DNA from: a virus | Reading direction: 5' to 3' (one strand) | Length of the DNA: 64,000 nucleotides | Virus record (IMG/VR): IMGVR_UViG_3300025645_000062 | Location: 1-64,000 of that record | Shown: positions 47,054-56,682 of the stretch, in pieces | How the letters are laid out: each line of letters begins with the position of its first letter | How positions within the stretch are numbered: position 1 is the stretch's first letter | Translations under genes and position numbers: made by a program | Notes under the pieces: model-generated | The model's input: the letters and a program-made list of their open reading frames with translations, nothing else | What the model was told of the DNA's origin: nothing | Database searches by the model: none

Positions 47054-47394
47054 TATTTGCTTCCATTATGTTCTAAAGAATAATGGTTACCATCATTAAA
47101 TCTACCACCCCATCTACAATCAGGGTCTAACGATTCCCAGTATAATCCAAATGGTTCATGATCTTTATCAGTAGTTAAGTAAACACCATCTTTAAATAAG
47201 TTTAAATCTAATGCTAATCTAATTTTGTGGCAGGAATTGCGATGTCCGTAAGCTTTCTTTTTTCCAATATGTCCGTGAATTCTTGGATCTCTAAATGCGT
47301 CACCAAAGGTAATTTCATACCCCCGTGCATGTATAAAATCTAATAAATTAGAAATTAACCTAGTAAACTTTTTTTGTTTATCACCTAAACTCAT
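47053..47394 (-). CDS. M15-type peptidase endolysin, 113 aa
   Basis: Zinc ligands of the M15 (L-Ala-D-Glu or D-Ala-D-Ala) peptidase family are readable: H56 and D63 in SCHKIRLALDLNL, and H104 in DGNHYSLEH. The GDAFRDPR segment (residues 31-38) is typical of phage peptidases of this group. There is no signal peptide, so a holin is needed, and holin-like genes follow directly. It cuts peptidoglycan cross-links at lysis. N4 itself uses an N-acetylmuramidase instead. Confidence 0.88.
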   Translation of the reverse strand: MSLGDKQKKFTRLISNLLDFIHARGYEITFGDAFRDPRIHGHIGKKKAYGHRNSCHKIRLALDLNLFKDGVYLTTDKDHEPFGLYWESLDPDCRWGGRFNDGNHYSLEHNGSK

Positions 47395-47418
47395 ATTAAA
47401 ACCTTTTTAAAATAGTTA

Positions 47419-47742
47419 CTAAAAAATATTAGGCATGTTTGCTTTTATAAAATCAACAAAGTAAACGACTACCGTTGCAATTAATCCCCATTTGGTAACC
47501 GCTACAGCAAAATTTTGTAAAACTTTTACTATACGAAATAACCCTACAGCATCTCGGTGTAGTTGCATAATCCCACGAGCTTCTTCAGCAAGTTGTTTAT
47601 GTGATGCAGTGTTTGCTGCTATTGCTTCGACTAATGATTCCATAAAGTGTTTATTCTCTAAACGGTCGTTAACGTAGTTCAAAGAATGTTCTTCTCGCCA
47701 CTTTTCTAACTTTTCAATTCTAACTACGTAAGGACAATCCAT
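47419..47742 (-). CDS. Coiled-coil protein with C-terminal membrane helix, 107 aa
   Basis: Acidic and helical to about residue 70, then one hydrophobic helix (VTKWGLIATVVVYFVDFI, about residues 83-100). It lies directly upstream of the endolysin gene. This shape is common in phage lysis cassettes (holin- or spanin-associated proteins), but I do not recognise a family. The ribosome site is weak. Confidence 0.7.
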   Translation of the reverse strand: MDCPYVVRIEKLEKWREEHSLNYVNDRLENKHFMESLVEAIAANTASHKQLAEEARGIMQLHRDAVGLFRIVKVLQNFAVAVTKWGLIATVVVYFVDFIKANMPNIF

Positions 47743-47879
47743 AAGTAAACATCAACCCGAAAAATAAACACAAAGAACATAGATACTAACATTGACGTAT
47801 TTATCAAACAAGAAACGCTTTAAATAACATTAACTTCTGGTTAACATTAACCTTTAGTTTTGCCCTTACCCCATTCACC

Positions 47880-48134
47880 TTAAAAAGGTGCCCACCTATT
47901 ATGTTTTTCTACTGCATACTCTGTTTTACAGTGATCTGTTTCCCAGAAAAACAACATATCAATTGCTTTCTCAATATACTTCCAACCCTTTAACTGTAGC
48001 ACCTGTGCGCAATAATGTGTTCGGGCTGAAAAAGTGTAAAACCTACACCCTCCTGTAAGTCCATTTAAAACATGACTAAGCAAGGAAAGATTAGTCAAAA
48101 TATAGTTTTTAATTTTACTTAAATATTTTTTCAT
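47880..48134 (-). CDS. Conserved-looking small protein, Cys/aromatic-rich, 84 aa
   Basis: The ATG at 48134 follows GGTGG; an in-frame ATG at 48167 overlaps the previous gene and lacks a ribosome site. The sequence is rich in aromatics, Cys and basic residues: GGCRFYTFSARTHYCAQ, then LFFWETDHCKTEY. Two Cys and a His pattern could bind metal, but the family is not recognised. It lies between the fibre chaperone-like gene and the lysis cassette. Confidence 0.65.
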   Translation of the reverse strand: MKKYLSKIKNYILTNLSLLSHVLNGLTGGCRFYTFSARTHYCAQVLQLKGWKYIEKAIDMLFFWETDHCKTEYAVEKHNRWAPF

Positions 48135-48157
48135 TTTACCACCTATTAAATTTGTAT

Positions 48158-48895
48158 TTATGTCCATAAATCAGTTTGTGCTTGTCCTGCTAGTTTTAAT
48201 GCAGTTAATAATTGAAACTTACTAACCCTTACAGGTTCGTTATTAGCAAGTACCCACAAAGTAGTTTCGTCTTCATCTAAAACTAAAACAGCGCGAGCCA
48301 TACGATCTTGTGCAGATTCATCACCATCAAAGACCATACCGTTAACTTCAACGGTAATTTTGTTTACTAACTTTGTACGACTTTTTTTAAATAATTGTCG
48401 TAAGTATGGTTCTAATACATCTGCCCCTGTTTGAATAATTGGGCGTATTGGTTCAATAGGTTCAACTTCTGTAAACTGAGTAACAAAACCCTCTTCATCT
48501 GTTACAGGTTCAAATGCTTCTTGAGCCTCTACATATTTAGCAAGTTTAGCTTGGTACTCAACATAAGTATCAAACCATCTCCACTGGTAACCTTCAGCAA
48601 CCATGTCAGCAAACATATCAAGAACAGCTTGAGGTTTATTTAAATTAATTAATCGTTCTAAATCCGACAACTCTTTTAGTTCAGGTTGAGTTATTTGACG
48701 CACATAGGTTACTTCAAGATACTCAGGAACTTGACGAGTACGTGTTTCAGTTTCACCCGTTGGCTCGAATGTTTCTTTGTCATAACCTTCAACTTCATAA
48801 GTCTCTTCAAGCATCTCACCTGATAGCTCATTAACCGTTTCTTCAAAATAGAAGTCTTTAACAACTTCAGGTACATCATTTATTGTTTCGTACAT
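48158..48895 (-). CDS. DUF4376-like tail fibre assembly protein, 245 aa
   Basis: The C-terminal about 70 residues (VNGMVFDGDESAQDRMARAV, then TLWVLANNEPVRVS) match the DUF4376 pattern, found in many proteins encoded next to phage tail fibres. The N-terminus is acidic with Tyr/Glu-rich beta-strand-like parts. It follows the 1361-aa fibre gene with a short hairpin in between and is probably a fibre chaperone or a fibre-bound protein. Confidence 0.7.
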   Translation of the reverse strand: MYETINDVPEVVKDFYFEETVNELSGEMLEETYEVEGYDKETFEPTGETETRTRQVPEYLEVTYVRQITQPELKELSDLERLINLNKPQAVLDMFADMVAEGYQWRWFDTYVEYQAKLAKYVEAQEAFEPVTDEEGFVTQFTEVEPIEPIRPIIQTGADVLEPYLRQLFKKSRTKLVNKITVEVNGMVFDGDESAQDRMARAVLVLDEDETTLWVLANNEPVRVSKFQLLTALKLAGQAQTDLWT

Positions 48896-48907
48896 TTTAT
48901 CTCCGTA

Positions 48908-48923
48908 GGGGCATTGCTGCCCC
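48908..48923 (-). other. GNRA-capped hairpin between fibre and chaperone genes
   Basis: On the minus strand GGGGCA and TGCCCC flank a GCAA tetraloop, right before the GGAG ribosome site of the 245-aa gene. There is no T-run. It may stabilise or process the mRNA. Confidence 0.4.
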
Positions 48924-48939
48924 CATTAAGTTGTTAAAG

Positions 48940-51900
48940 TTAGGTGTTGTTTTTGACCCAACCGTAAGGAAGTGCCAATGTTGCCGTACCAGAGAGGACA
49001 GTGTTACCGTTATCGTCCGTATTGGTTGTTTGACTTGAGTTAATTGACATACTACCGTTATCACCCCAGTCACTGTCGTACACTAAATCTTCATATATGT
49101 AGTTAAGTGACACTTGTTGGTCATTTTCAACTTGGTAATCAAAGGCTTTAAAAGCTCCACCAATAGGATTAAAGGTATTAATTGAGCTATGTATTACGTA
49201 ATTCAACGTATTCGCGTTAGCTAGACCGTGGCTTAGTACACTGCTTGTATCCCAACTTAACCAAGTACCCGACAAAATTTTACTTGTTAGTGACTCAGAT
49301 AATAAAGAACCATACCCAGTTCCATGAAAACCAGATGCGAACACACTACCCAAACCTGCTTCACCGTTTAACACGGGTTCCTTATAAGCAACCTTGGTTT
49401 GCTTGGCGAAGGCTGTGTAAGAAATTATAGTTGTGTAATCATAATTAGTACCCCACCCTGAAATTGTGTTAGATATTGAGGCTATACTACGCAAACTTGA
49501 ACCATAGGTATTGCCATCATCTGATGTATATATTAAGCTTTTAACTGAATTATTTACAGATTTACGAGTGACAGGGCTATTAGATACTTTCATTCCTCCC
49601 CAACTACCCATCCAACCATCTTTTAAATCAGGATTAGCAAGGATATTAGCAGGGTCACCAATTACATCAGTTTGAGTGAAATCACCTGATACTGAGATGT
49701 TTGTACTTGCAACAACAACAACCAAGTCTGTAGTTAACCTGTTTGTTAAATTAGGTGTAAATACAACTTGAACGTCATTAATTGAATCTTGCGCAGTATT
49801 TTGTACACTAGTTACTGTAACCCTATTGTAGGTATTCCCAACATATAGAATATCTCCAGTAGCTACTAATACTTCTCTACTAACATCTAGGCCCCCATAC
49901 GAAGGTGCATAATCATTACGATTCTGTTTAGTTACCTGAGTAAACTTCAACTTCTCAACACCACGGTATGTTCCGTTCTTCACCATCGCATCAACTTTAG
50001 CTGCTTCGGCAGGTGATGATTTATCCCATGCTGATAAACGATAATCGATAACACCACCTTGGCCTGATGCGTATATAGCGTCATAGAATTTACCGTCTGG
50101 TCTGGAAAGTTTACCCGATGCCATATCCCCATACCCTGTTAATGCTTCAGTTTTATAGCCTACTGGGTACTGTAAGAAAAACTTAGATTCTTTTAATACA
50201 TCTGCATGTTTGGTTACAGAATCGGAATGATACCAAGGTTTATCCCCTTGGTTATAAAAATTACGAACGGGGGCAGTGCCCATCGGATTAAAACTAGGAT
50301 GATAAGCACCTTGGTTCAATCTTGGGACAGTGCCACAGACTAGGAAATAACAGTGACCGTGTAAATCACTTGCACCATTACTATACTCCTCCATCTGAAA
50401 TACAGCATAGTCTTCACTACTTATCTTGGTGTGTCGGCTGGCAAGTGCGTAGATACCTGCGTAGCCACTTATATAACTGGATTTGTAGTTATTTTTTCCT
50501 TGTAACTGTACTTGAGATGCAACTGCATATGTAAATACGCCTCTCGTAGCTGAATTAGCACCTTGCCAATCACCATTACCTGCACCTGCAATAGTACGTT
50601 GACGAACTCGCCATTGGTAAAGTTTACCTTCAATCCAATACAAGTTATTCTTAGGATTAGAAAACATCTTAACTTTATTGCTATTACTAGCATTAATGAA
50701 ATCAACACCTTTACCAACTGAACTCGTGTCTCCGTCAAATACAGCATAGTAAGTAGCAGGGCGATTAGATGATGAGGTACTAATACCGCTCATTGTATTA
50801 GCTTTAGCTTGAATCAAACCATTGGGATATACGTATGGGTTAGCGACTGTAACTTCTTCAAGGAAACCCTCAAAGCCGTACATGTCGACTCGTTCGGTTA
50901 CTACTTGGGTTGTTACTTTTCGGATTAAGAAACTGTATACTGTGGCGGTTGTGGCATTTGACGAACGGAATCCCATAGTCTGTCCTCTACCAGTTTCACC
51001 TATGTATTTAGCAGTTATTGTATGCTCACCTGATACCGTCCCTGTATAAATACTTCCTGCAACCAATTCCCAATTAGCTATAAATGGTAAAATATTTAAA
51101 GATCCAGATTGAATATCAGAAACCATACTAATTGTGTACGTTACCCCATTAACTAAACTAGGAACAATTATTCTTGTATCTTCCCCCCCTCCAACCTCAG
51201 TAACTGATGTACTACCCCCTGAAAAAACCCAAGCAGAGTCACTGTTAGCCCAATACGCATCACCCAACCTAAAGTCACCATTCTTAACAACTCCCTCAAA
51301 CGCTCTAGCAACAGCTTCATTTGTATCAGCAGCTACATCACCATACTTAGGGTCTACGTCTTTGGTGTAATCAACAATAGTGCCTGTAGCACTGTCATAC
51401 GTGACTGTGCCATTGGGTGCATCGGGGAATTTTATTCGGCTACGTTGAGTCGTACCAACCGATTCATTGAGCATTCGCAACTCAGTTTCAATTCCTGCAA
51501 TATTTACATGAGCTAAATCATGCTTAGAAGTACCACGAGCACCTGCGTACTCTCGACCCATGAATAATTCATTGGGGACTGATAGAACAGTATTTAACCC
51601 TTGGTTAATTCCGACTTCATTACCATTGTTATTATGCTTACCAAAATGAACAAAACCACTGGCTGCGTATTTACTGTTACCCTCTGCTTGTTCTTCCGCA
51701 AATACATTACGACCTGTAATCTCAGCAGGTAACCAATCTACATCAATAATACCTTCGCTATCAGCAATAGGTATTTTACCTGCCTCAGCTGTAAGTGTTG
51801 CAGTACCCCCACTAACAACTGCTACTGCAGTATCTCGTGCTTGTTCAACAACCACTCTTGCAGTGTTAGCACTATTTGCGGAAACGTTTGCAGCAGCTGC

Positions 51901-53025
51901 CTGCGTAGAAGCAGTTTGTGCAGATACAGTTGCACTATCTACTTGTATCTGAGTTTCAGCTAAATTAGCATTAATTTCATCTAAAGGTACATCTATACTA
52001 TTTTTTATTGCTTGAGTAGCTTGAGCATTAAATAAAGCATTAGCAGCACTACTAGCTGCATCTGTTTTATCTAATCCCGTTTGAACTCTATCATTTGATG
52101 TAGATAATGCATTTGCTGTAGAAGTGCTTTCAGCACTTTGAGCAACAGATACTTGACTGTTTACAGAAGCTAATGCATCTGAAACTATAAGTAAATCTGC
52201 AGCTACTTCATTTTTGTAACCTTCAGTTTCAGTTTTAAAATCTTCAGTAGAATCAAGGTAAGTTTTAGTAGTTAACTTATGCTGTTCAGTAGTATTTCTA
52301 TACCCTAATGCTTCAGCAGCTTTTTGTGTTGCAGTACTTGCCGATCCTGCAGCATTAACTTTTGCATTTGTAACTAAAGTCTCTATGGTTTGAATATCAT
52401 TTAAGTGTTGAGCTAAAGTAGCAACTGCACTAGCTGCATTCGTTACAGCAGTTATATTTTGACCTACTGCACGTACATTTAAAATGTCTGCAGCAACTGC
52501 ACTTAAAGTTGATAAGTCTGCATGTACCGCAGTTAGCTCAGTAAGTTTTCCACCTATTCCAGTTACAGCAGAAAGGTTATCAACTAATGAATCAATTTCA
52601 GGTAATTTATCTTTTACTTGTTGAACAATTGTTAAATTACTTTCTAAGTTTAATACATCTGTAAGGTTAGTTTCTAAATTAAGTAAATTAGAGAGTGAAC
52701 CATGGAGCAAAAGGAGTTGTACAAGTGAAGTGTGAATTCCAGTTAATGAACTTAAGTTATCAGCAACTGCGATTAGTTTAGTAGAATTTTGACCCAAAAC
52801 ATTTACAGCATTATGTATCGTAGCAACTGTTTCTATTTGTGGACTGACTAAAGAAAGATTTCTAATCTCAGTTTCAAAACTATTTACAGTTTGAATTGTA
52901 TTGTCATCTAATCCTTGAGAGACAATATCAATCTCACTTAAGTATTCTACAATTTTTTCAATATCTGTTTTTAATTCTACTGCAGTAGTTACAGAATTTC
53001 CGAGTACACTTGGTAATAGAGCCAT
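48940..53025 (-). CDS. Tail fibre protein, 1361 aa
   Basis: The ATG at 53025 overlaps the stop of the previous gene (TAATG) and has AGGGGG before it; an ATG three codons earlier is too close to this site. The N-terminal 220 residues repeat a L-x2-V-x6-I-x2-V pattern (TVATIHNAVNVL, LIAVADNLSSL, LSAVAADILNV) seen in phage fibre shafts. Ala/Thr/Ser-rich coiled coil follows to about residue 410. The rest is Gly/Tyr/Asn-rich and beta-like, with a TYSFLIRKVTTQVV-type carbohydrate-binding-like domain. It should bind the host surface. Confidence 0.82.
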   Translation of the reverse strand: MALLPSVLGNSVTTAVELKTDIEKIVEYLSEIDIVSQGLDDNTIQTVNSFETEIRNLSLVSPQIETVATIHNAVNVLGQNSTKLIAVADNLSSLTGIHTSLVQLLLLHGSLSNLLNLETNLTDVLNLESNLTIVQQVKDKLPEIDSLVDNLSAVTGIGGKLTELTAVHADLSTLSAVAADILNVRAVGQNITAVTNAASAVATLAQHLNDIQTIETLVTNAKVNAAGSASTATQKAAEALGYRNTTEQHKLTTKTYLDSTEDFKTETEGYKNEVAADLLIVSDALASVNSQVSVAQSAESTSTANALSTSNDRVQTGLDKTDAASSAANALFNAQATQAIKNSIDVPLDEINANLAETQIQVDSATVSAQTASTQAAAANVSANSANTARVVVEQARDTAVAVVSGGTATLTAEAGKIPIADSEGIIDVDWLPAEITGRNVFAEEQAEGNSKYAASGFVHFGKHNNNGNEVGINQGLNTVLSVPNELFMGREYAGARGTSKHDLAHVNIAGIETELRMLNESVGTTQRSRIKFPDAPNGTVTYDSATGTIVDYTKDVDPKYGDVAADTNEAVARAFEGVVKNGDFRLGDAYWANSDSAWVFSGGSTSVTEVGGGEDTRIIVPSLVNGVTYTISMVSDIQSGSLNILPFIANWELVAGSIYTGTVSGEHTITAKYIGETGRGQTMGFRSSNATTATVYSFLIRKVTTQVVTERVDMYGFEGFLEEVTVANPYVYPNGLIQAKANTMSGISTSSSNRPATYYAVFDGDTSSVGKGVDFINASNSNKVKMFSNPKNNLYWIEGKLYQWRVRQRTIAGAGNGDWQGANSATRGVFTYAVASQVQLQGKNNYKSSYISGYAGIYALASRHTKISSEDYAVFQMEEYSNGASDLHGHCYFLVCGTVPRLNQGAYHPSFNPMGTAPVRNFYNQGDKPWYHSDSVTKHADVLKESKFFLQYPVGYKTEALTGYGDMASGKLSRPDGKFYDAIYASGQGGVIDYRLSAWDKSSPAEAAKVDAMVKNGTYRGVEKLKFTQVTKQNRNDYAPSYGGLDVSREVLVATGDILYVGNTYNRVTVTSVQNTAQDSINDVQVVFTPNLTNRLTTDLVVVVASTNISVSGDFTQTDVIGDPANILANPDLKDGWMGSWGGMKVSNSPVTRKSVNNSVKSLIYTSDDGNTYGSSLRSIASISNTISGWGTNYDYTTIISYTAFAKQTKVAYKEPVLNGEAGLGSVFASGFHGTGYGSLLSESLTSKILSGTWLSWDTSSVLSHGLANANTLNYVIHSSINTFNPIGGAFKAFDYQVENDQQVSLNYIYEDLVYDSDWGDNGSMSINSSQTTNTDDNGNTVLSGTATLALPYGWVKNNT

Positions 53026-53735
53026 TAGACCCATCCCCCTAATTCAGGTTTAATATTAACTACGTTGTTTGCACTGTTAAGAATATTACGTGTTTCTATT
53101 TCAAGGCACAAAGCTTCATAGTGTTGTTTGGTAGCAAAAGCTAAACTAATTCCAGCTTCACCTCCCTGACCTTTTTGTATTCTGTAAGAAACATAAACAA
53201 GTAAAGGCTCTAGTAAGGTTTCAGGTATGTAAACATCTTGTTCTAAATCAAGTTCAGATGCTGTTGCAGGTACTGTAATTAATTTATGGTTCGCACGGTA
53301 AACCAATGCAAACTTTTGACCTAAAGTTGCATACGGTATTTGTATTGTATCATATGAGGGAATATATACTGAAGTTAGTACGTTGGAGTCATTAATTGCT
53401 AGGTCAAGCCCAATTTCGTTATACACACTTTCAATGCGTAAAATATCATTTTCAAATGGCTTTTCTACACTGTCTATTATGTAACCTGCTGCACTATCAA
53501 CACTTAAAGCAAAATCAGAGTGAAGCTTATAGTTGGTTCTAGTCCCATCTGTTACTAACATTAATTCTTTTTCGTTTATAGGAAAACGAGCGTATAGGTT
53601 TTGTAATGCTAAATTAATATGGTTTACAACTTCCATATAATTCTCGGGCTGGATACTTCCACTATCAAAGCCTCCAACACCGAGTTGTTTAAGTTCACCG
53701 TAAGTTAAATTTTGTAATATGTATGATAGTTTCAT
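53025..53735 (-). CDS. N4 gp67-like virion protein, 236 aa
   Basis: I use the ATG at 53735 behind AAAGGAG; the first in-frame start at 53759 has no ribosome site. The MKLSYILQNLTYGELKQLG start followed by IQPENYMEVVNHINLALQNL resembles proteins that lie next to the terminase in N4-like phages (gp67) and head-tail connectors of other podoviruses. It is rich in Leu, Tyr and Ile and has no catalytic motif. Probably a tail or connector component. Confidence 0.7.
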   Translation of the reverse strand: MKLSYILQNLTYGELKQLGVGGFDSGSIQPENYMEVVNHINLALQNLYARFPINEKELMLVTDGTRTNYKLHSDFALSVDSAAGYIIDSVEKPFENDILRIESVYNEIGLDLAINDSNVLTSVYIPSYDTIQIPYATLGQKFALVYRANHKLITVPATASELDLEQDVYIPETLLEPLLVYVSYRIQKGQGGEAGISLAFATKQHYEALCLEIETRNILNSANNVVNIKPELGGWV

Positions 53736-53769
53736 GTATAAAGCTCCTTTGCTTAGCACACAGTATACC

Positions 53770-55377
53770 CTACACTAGGTAAGAATCTATCTCTCCTTCA
53801 TTATTATCATCACTAAATTTTGAATTTTCCCATATCCCTGAACTTGGGTTTTTAGTTATTTCCATACTTTGACTGGGTTTCCAAGCATTCATCACTGCTA
53901 ACATTGAAATGGTATCCGCTGCATCATCATGTGCAGATTTAAAACCTTCTTTAGTTACGTAGTTTAATTCGTCTTGCATCTCAATCATTAAAGGGTGAGT
54001 ATCTTTAAATTCTACAGGAAAAAACATACGCTTTGCTTTGAACCATGGAACAACAGTTTGAAATCTTACTAATTTTTTACCGTTAGGACGAATACCTAAT
54101 TTATTGCTATTATTGTCTGAAGCAAGATTAAACCATATATTACGTTCCATCATTTCTTTCTGTATCCACTGAATAAAACCACCTTGCTGTCCAGATACTT
54201 CAATACCTACACTTTGTAAATTTAAGTTATACTGTTGTGCAAAACGGAACAAATCATTAATGTTTTTCTCCATTGTTTGCCTCTTACATACTCCATCAAC
54301 AAGAAACCAATAACCTTTATTGTTAATAGCCCATACGGAAGTAACACTATAATCCGCTGCTTGTTCTTCACTGGTTGCCCAATCAGTAGTAATATAAAAG
54401 TTATATACTTCTTTATTATGTATTAAAGTGTTTCGTTCATACCACATTAAGTCAGCATCTAGTATTAACCTGTCTTCATCAGAAGTAATACGCAACATTA
54501 ACTCTTGGTTAAAAGCCTGTAGTTTTCCTGAGTCTAGTAACAAGTTATACTCTTTTAAAGTAGAATCGTAAGTAAAGCGATCATCCCAAGCACCTTTAAA
54601 CTCTTCTCTTGAACACGGAAACTTCTCACAAAGTGGGTATGCACGGGTTTCCCAACCTTTACTGCCTGCAGCCTTGTATAAACTATCCGCCTTGTTAAAC
54701 GGGGTACCTGTCCAAACTACTTTACGTTTAGTCGGATGCATTGCTTGTCGTGCAGCCTTATACACAACGTTTTCAATATCTGACAAAATAGTAGGTGATT
54801 TAGCGTTCTTATCTGACATTAAATCATCAAAGCCACACCAAGTAGGGCGCTTACCATACTTTTTAAAACCACGTACCCCAGTCATTGCGGCAAAGCCCCG
54901 TATAAAAGTCTTGTGTCCTGAAGTATTAGCAAACTCCCAAGAATCATCAGTAAACTTTGCATACGGAACGTACTGCTGTAAAAACTCACTTTCGTTCCAG
55001 CGATACTCAAGTTGGTTACGCATGTTCTTAACACCATTCTCCATAGTATCACTTACATACATTGCTACATCTACTTCACCAAAACCAAAAAACTTACCAT
55101 AACAAGCCATATATAAAAACGCATACTCGTGTATCACTGTGGTTTTGGCTCCGCCACGGAAAACGATTTCGAGTACGTTATCAAAATGTATTAACCCATC
55201 AAGCATATGCAAATGCATAACAGGTGTTTTGTTCTCTTCTCCTTTAGCCCCATTAACTAATTTAATAAAAGTAAGAAACTGCATAGCTTCAACACTCGGA
55301 ATATACACATTATTTAGCCAATCATAATCAACCGTACTAACATAATCTTCTAACTGCTTAATCTTCTGGAGTGACAT
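53770..55377 (-). CDS. Large terminase subunit, N4 gp68-like, 535 aa
   Basis: The ATPase motif reads EIVFRGGAKTTV (phage-type Walker A) and the Walker B reads WCGFDDLMS. Nuclease-domain acids are in FYITTDWATS, SVGIEVSGQQGG and HDDAADTISM. Length and motifs match phage terminases of the N4 group. Its start lies inside the end of the previous gene in another frame (20-base overlap). It packages DNA into the portal. Confidence 0.92.
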   Translation of the reverse strand: MSLQKIKQLEDYVSTVDYDWLNNVYIPSVEAMQFLTFIKLVNGAKGEENKTPVMHLHMLDGLIHFDNVLEIVFRGGAKTTVIHEYAFLYMACYGKFFGFGEVDVAMYVSDTMENGVKNMRNQLEYRWNESEFLQQYVPYAKFTDDSWEFANTSGHKTFIRGFAAMTGVRGFKKYGKRPTWCGFDDLMSDKNAKSPTILSDIENVVYKAARQAMHPTKRKVVWTGTPFNKADSLYKAAGSKGWETRAYPLCEKFPCSREEFKGAWDDRFTYDSTLKEYNLLLDSGKLQAFNQELMLRITSDEDRLILDADLMWYERNTLIHNKEVYNFYITTDWATSEEQAADYSVTSVWAINNKGYWFLVDGVCKRQTMEKNINDLFRFAQQYNLNLQSVGIEVSGQQGGFIQWIQKEMMERNIWFNLASDNNSNKLGIRPNGKKLVRFQTVVPWFKAKRMFFPVEFKDTHPLMIEMQDELNYVTKEGFKSAHDDAADTISMLAVMNAWKPSQSMEITKNPSSGIWENSKFSDDNNEGEIDSYLV

Positions 55378-56053
55378 CTACGGCTTCCCCTTCAATTACT
55401 ACTTTCTGGTGCGCCACATCTTTGGCCGTCATAGCTCCTGACTCTAACATACTCAAATGCTGCGCAGCCAAATTAGCCGTAAGAACCTGCAATTCATCAG
55501 TAATGCTCGTATCCTTAACCGTAACATCTAACTCAATCTTCTTGGTTTCAGGCGGCTTCAGATGCGTCAACAAACTATTAGCAGCATCCTGCTGCACCTT
55601 CTCACTCTGCGCCCCTACCATCAACCTAACTTGTGTATTAATCGCTGCCTGCAAATGATGCGCATTCATAATATGCACAGGAATAAGGGTCTGCTCCAGT
55701 ATTTTATTAACCAAAGAGGTACCATTATACATAGCAACATGAGCAGAAATATCCTTCTCACTCTTATTATTCGCCACCAAACGCGCATACCTAGCAGGAA
55801 ACACCTTAGTCCAAGACTGTATATTGCTATCCCCCATACTCTTATAAGTAACATACTTCACCGCATCAATATAACTCTCCATCTTAAACTTGCCATCTTT
55901 CAACACAGAAGTATAACTAAGCATATTCTCGATAGCCTGCTCACGCACATCTGGATCACCAATACTCTGATTAATACTATCCATTAACTCCGTATTAACT
56001 TTCTTGCTCCATTGCTTAGGCAAAGCTTTCTTAAACGTTTCTTCTGTAAACAT
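55358..56053 (-). CDS. N4 gp69-like protein, possible small terminase, 231 aa
   Basis: It is the first late gene in transcription order and overlaps the terminase. The protein is helical and polar, with EEFKKALPKQWSKKVNTELM-like and LTHLKPPETKKIELDV segments. It has no motif I can name; a small-terminase role is suggested by position only. Base use differs from neighbours: the coding strand is G-rich and the plus strand C-rich, so a long antisense frame (55562-55987) is also open. It has an AAGGTGTAA ribosome site. Confidence 0.7.
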   Translation of the reverse strand: MFTEETFKKALPKQWSKKVNTELMDSINQSIGDPDVREQAIENMLSYTSVLKDGKFKMESYIDAVKYVTYKSMGDSNIQSWTKVFPARYARLVANNKSEKDISAHVAMYNGTSLVNKILEQTLIPVHIMNAHHLQAAINTQVRLMVGAQSEKVQQDAANSLLTHLKPPETKKIELDVTVKDTSITDELQVLTANLAAQHLSMLESGAMTAKDVAHQKVVIEGEAVDVTPED

Positions 56054-56326
56054 GAATTACACCTTAGGTATTCCTTAGTATTTCCCCAAGTATACACAGA
56101 ACCAGAGGTAATAAGTAACATCTACTTGAAATATCCTGTGTAAGCTCGCCTATACAGTAAAATATGCTCAGAATTTATAGAAGTGAATCGATATACCAAA
56201 TACATTTAAAGTCCCTTATATAGCCTGTGAGGAACGATTTCGCCTATAGGGAAAATAGCTAGAGTATTACACATGCAGTATTCACACCTGCAGACCTTCA
56301 AAATCTAAATACCCCCCCCCTATCTT
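56054..56326. other. Late-early junction, likely genome-end region
   Basis: No gene is visible in this divergent gap. In N4-like phages the genome ends, with direct terminal repeats, lie between the gp69-type late gene and the first early gene. On the minus strand a TATACT at 56089-56094 could serve as the -10 of a leftward promoter, but the -35 is weak. The stretch also holds TGCAG/CTGCA repeats around 56275-56292 and a run of nine C at 56312-56320 just before the first hairpin promoter. Confidence 0.4.
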
Positions 56327-56354
56327 GTTTACTGCGTAAACGAAGATCTATGAG
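56327..56354 (+). promoter_or_regulatory. Candidate virion-polymerase hairpin promoter 1
   Basis: GTTTAC and GTAAAC form a 6-bp stem around the 3-nt loop TGC (56327-56341), followed by GAAGATCTATGAG. N4 virion polymerase promoters are hairpins with 5-7 bp stems and 3-nt loops, with the start about 11-12 bases after the loop; that predicts initiation near 56345. The same design occurs at 56914 with a different stem sequence. It precedes the first early gene. Confidence 0.75.
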
Positions 56355-56389
56355 CAATTTCGCTCTCCCCTACCCTGCAGGTACTACCT

Positions 56390-56641
56390 ATGTTCAAAAC
56401 TACATATAAAGCTGTGAAGCTCCCTCTTAATTCTTTACATTTCCAACTCAATAAGGCGATTGATCAGCAATCAGCCAAGCAAGAGATCCTTTCTCAAAAT
56501 GCTGAGCAAGAACTCAGTATTAAGGTAAACCAATGGTTTGCTGATGCCGCATCAATAGAAGCAGAGGCCAAAGTGGCCATCACTACCTGTCCCAAAACTG
56601 CAGCCTTCATGACTGCAAGAGCCAATGCCAAAGCGAAGTAA
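56390..56641 (+). CDS. First early protein, 83 aa
   Basis: It lies 36 bases after the first hairpin promoter motif and is ended by a stem-loop at 56648. It is basic at the N-terminus and helical with Gln/Ala/Glu-rich parts (SAKQEILSQNAEQELSIKVN). I see no family. As the first gene exposed to the injected polymerase it is a candidate host-takeover protein. The ribosome site is weak (GCAGGTACTACCT). Confidence 0.65.
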   Translation: MFKTTYKAVKLPLNSLHFQLNKAIDQQSAKQEILSQNAEQELSIKVNQWFADAASIEAEAKVAITTCPKTAAFMTARANAKAK

Positions 56642-56647
56642 TTAATA

Positions 56648-56667
56648 ACCTACCCTTCGGGGTAGGT
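56648..56667 (+). terminator. UUCG-capped stem-loop after first early gene
   Basis: ACCTACCC and GGGTAGGT form a perfect 8-bp stem capped by TTCG, seven bases after the stop. Only a short AACTTT follows, so it may be a terminator or an RNA end stabiliser. Confidence 0.65.
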
Positions 56668-56682
56668 AACTTTAAAACTTAC

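Noticed and set aside
55371-55987. Plus-strand frames of 95 and 141 codons opposite the gp69-like gene
   Set aside because: They are antisense to an in-place late gene and follow from its G-rich coding strand; the His/Thr/Ile-rich product looks artificial.
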